Source: Holosporaceae bacterium
Lineage (GTDB): Bacteria > Pseudomonadota > Alphaproteobacteria > UBA3830
Assembly (NCBI GenBank): GCA_031269995.1
Contig: JAISYI010000022.1
Span: forward strand, 209,903-273,902
DNA length: 64,000 nucleotides
Reading direction: 5' to 3'
In this document: piece by piece, positions 63,110 through 64,000 of the stretch
Layout: each line of letters begins with the position of its first letter
Numbering within the stretch: the stretch's first letter is position 1
Notes under the pieces: generated by a model
The model's input: the letters and a program-made list of their open reading frames with translations, nothing else
Told to the model about the DNA's origin: nothing
Databases searched by the model: none
Translations under genes and position numbers: made by a program

Positions 63110-64000
63110 TCAAGGAAAGTTCTGTAACCGGCGGAATTCAAGGTGTGTGCTGCGGGAGATTATCCAGTTGGTTGGGATGCCGGAGCGAAAGCCGCTGAGT
63201 TTTAGGCGGGATTCGGCGAGGGCATTTGGATTGCCTGGGATTTCGGCGGAGAATGTGTAGGCTTTTTGCGTGAGTTTTTCATAGACGGATTTTGCTGCTG
63301 TTTTGGCTGCGTCACGAGTTGGATACATTCCGCGCAGCGAGTACCCGAGGTCAATGTCATCAACGCCTTCTTCTCCGGCGGTTTCGAAAAATTCTTCAGC
63401 GGAGTCGGTATCGTACCCTTTTGCGGTTACGCTGGGAATTTGGTCCTTTTTGGAAAATTGCAAAGACCAATTGATTGTTGAATCGGGAGTTAAAATAACT
63501 TCGGGAAGTTGGGTTCCTGAAATAGTTTGGCCGTGACCAGCTGGCATGGCAATCAAACAATTGCCGGATGGCTTGATGAGGATGTTGAATTGCTGACCGA
63601 GCCGAGTTAGGAAGTGCAAGTCTGATTCGGATGCTTGGTGGATTACTGGAAAAATTATATTGGAAAGTGCATGGGAAATTCTGGCTGTAATATTGTGTTC
63701 AGCAGCAATTGTCTGAACAATATTTTCGAGTGACATATTTTCGAATGAACGTGACTTTGGATTTTTGAAGCTTTCCAAAAAATCAGCGGCATGAGCAGTA
63801 ATGCGCATTTCATTGTGGGATAGTGCATAGCCATCGACGGCGAATGTGCCCATATCGTAAAGTCCTGACTCTTTGTAGCCGAGTGAAATTTTTAGGAGAT
63901 CGCCAATGTTGGGAATGGCTAGGTTTTGATCAGAGAGGACGATGTCAACTTTGTCACTTTTCAATCCAGGCTCGTCTGTGATTGTCATGCTGATCAGGAA
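63110..64000 (-). CDS. Phage late control protein D (tail hub), 5' truncated by window edge, C-terminus frameshifted
   Basis: Matches the gpD tail hub of contractile-tailed phages: MTITDEPGLKSDKVDIVLSD, FPVIHQASESDLHFLTRLGQ, and the final beta domain TFSAEIPGNPNALAESRLKL. The frame is open to the window edge, so the start is outside. Near the end it reads ISRSTHLEFRRLQNFP and stops at 63110. Two more bases (an AC unit in ACACAC) would restore HTLNSAGYRTFLEAM and move the stop to 63061, the canonical ending. Loss of this end could affect folding of the hub. Confidence 0.88.
   Translation of the reverse strand, partial: FLISMTITDEPGLKSDKVDIVLSDQNLAIPNIGDLLKISLGYKESGLYDMGTFAVDGYALSHNEMRITAHAADFLESFKNPKSRSFENMSLENIVQTIAAEHNITARISHALSNIIFPVIHQASESDLHFLTRLGQQFNILIKPSGNCLIAMPAGHGQTISGTQLPEVILTPDSTINWSLQFSKKDQIPSVTAKGYDTDSAEEFFETAGEEGVDDIDLGYSLRGMYPTRDAAKTAAKSVYEKLTQKAYTFSAEIPGNPNALAESRLKLSGFRSGIPTNWIISRSTHLEFRRLQNFP

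Larger units (their letters stand above)
55137..64000 (-). mobile_element. Prophage or prophage remnant, extends beyond the window
   Basis: A tightly packed minus-strand block from a large serine recombinase (55137) through DUF2924, nuclease, ATPase, antirepressor and sigma-like genes to the tail gene D. Several genes overlap by 4 bases. The right end lies outside the window, and no attachment site could be fixed. At least one gene is frameshifted and others look truncated or fused, so it may be defective. Confidence 0.85.

Overview
The window looks like a chromosomal piece of a host-associated alphaproteobacterium, most likely an intracellular symbiont of the Holosporales type. The order is an inference from gene content, not a measured placement. 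Supporting signs are a PleC/DivJ-style histidine kinase, ThyX instead of ThyA, an alphaproteobacterial-style tRNA-Ile2, a DUF2924 plus serine recombinase pair, few biosynthetic genes, and many exported proteins of the kind used on eukaryotic hosts (BspA-like leucine-rich repeat proteins, a patatin lipase, type VI secretion parts). TGA is a normal stop codon here.

Layout. 1-5.8 kb: the 3' end of a histidine kinase that lacks its phospho-accepting His, then a GC-rich island with two paralogous secreted LRR proteins (one broken by a single TGA), a periplasmic amidase between them, and an IS1595 remnant. 5.8-8.7 kb: two type VI secretion genes, a divergent Hcp and a natural TssB-TssC sheath fusion. 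8.7-46 kb: mostly housekeeping genes: priA, trxB, a TrmN6-like methyltransferase, an LPS/envelope cluster (waaA, DUF374 acyltransferase, FkbM methyltransferase, GT25), xthA, thyX-rpe, prmA-infC, tadA, clpP-tig, map, comF, an MscS channel with a GT2, ddl, rpsA, rpmJ, mlaD, a PhaB/FabG reductase, holB-recR, a secreted patatin, ligA, an RND efflux pair and a SIMPL protein. Three tRNAs (Ile-CAT, Arg-CCT, Leu-TAG) and two orphan TadE-like pseudopilins lie among them. 45.9-50.6 kb: two lipoproteins, an AT-rich methyltransferase with a membrane leader, a frameshifted uracil phosphoribosyltransferase carrying an export-like leader, and rpmA. 51-55.1 kb: a small accessory cluster (tag, an ABC-F ATPase, a small pyrophosphatase, a YbaK-like deacylase, a NUDIX hydrolase). 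55.1-64 kb: a prophage or prophage remnant with a large serine recombinase, DUF2924, PD-(D/E)XK nuclease, an intein-derived protein, a recombination-type ATPase, a BRO antirepressor, a sigma-like protein and the tail gene D.

Most notable signals. (1) The ABC-F gene at 52078-53448 is preceded by what reads as a complete translational attenuator: a sigma70-type promoter, a five-codon leader peptide with a strong Shine-Dalgarno, and a perfect 11-bp inverted repeat whose first arm is the end of the leader ORF and whose second arm holds the ABC-F ribosome binding site. (2) The T6SS sheath subunits TssB and TssC are one polypeptide joined by a Pro/Ala/Thr linker. (3) A free-standing intein/LAGLIDADG-like protein has lost both its splicing and its nuclease residues but keeps an open frame inside the phage operon. 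(4) Several recent-looking lesions (an LRR nonsense codon, an upp homopolymer frameshift, a gene D AC-repeat frameshift) suggest ongoing decay or phase-variable switching.
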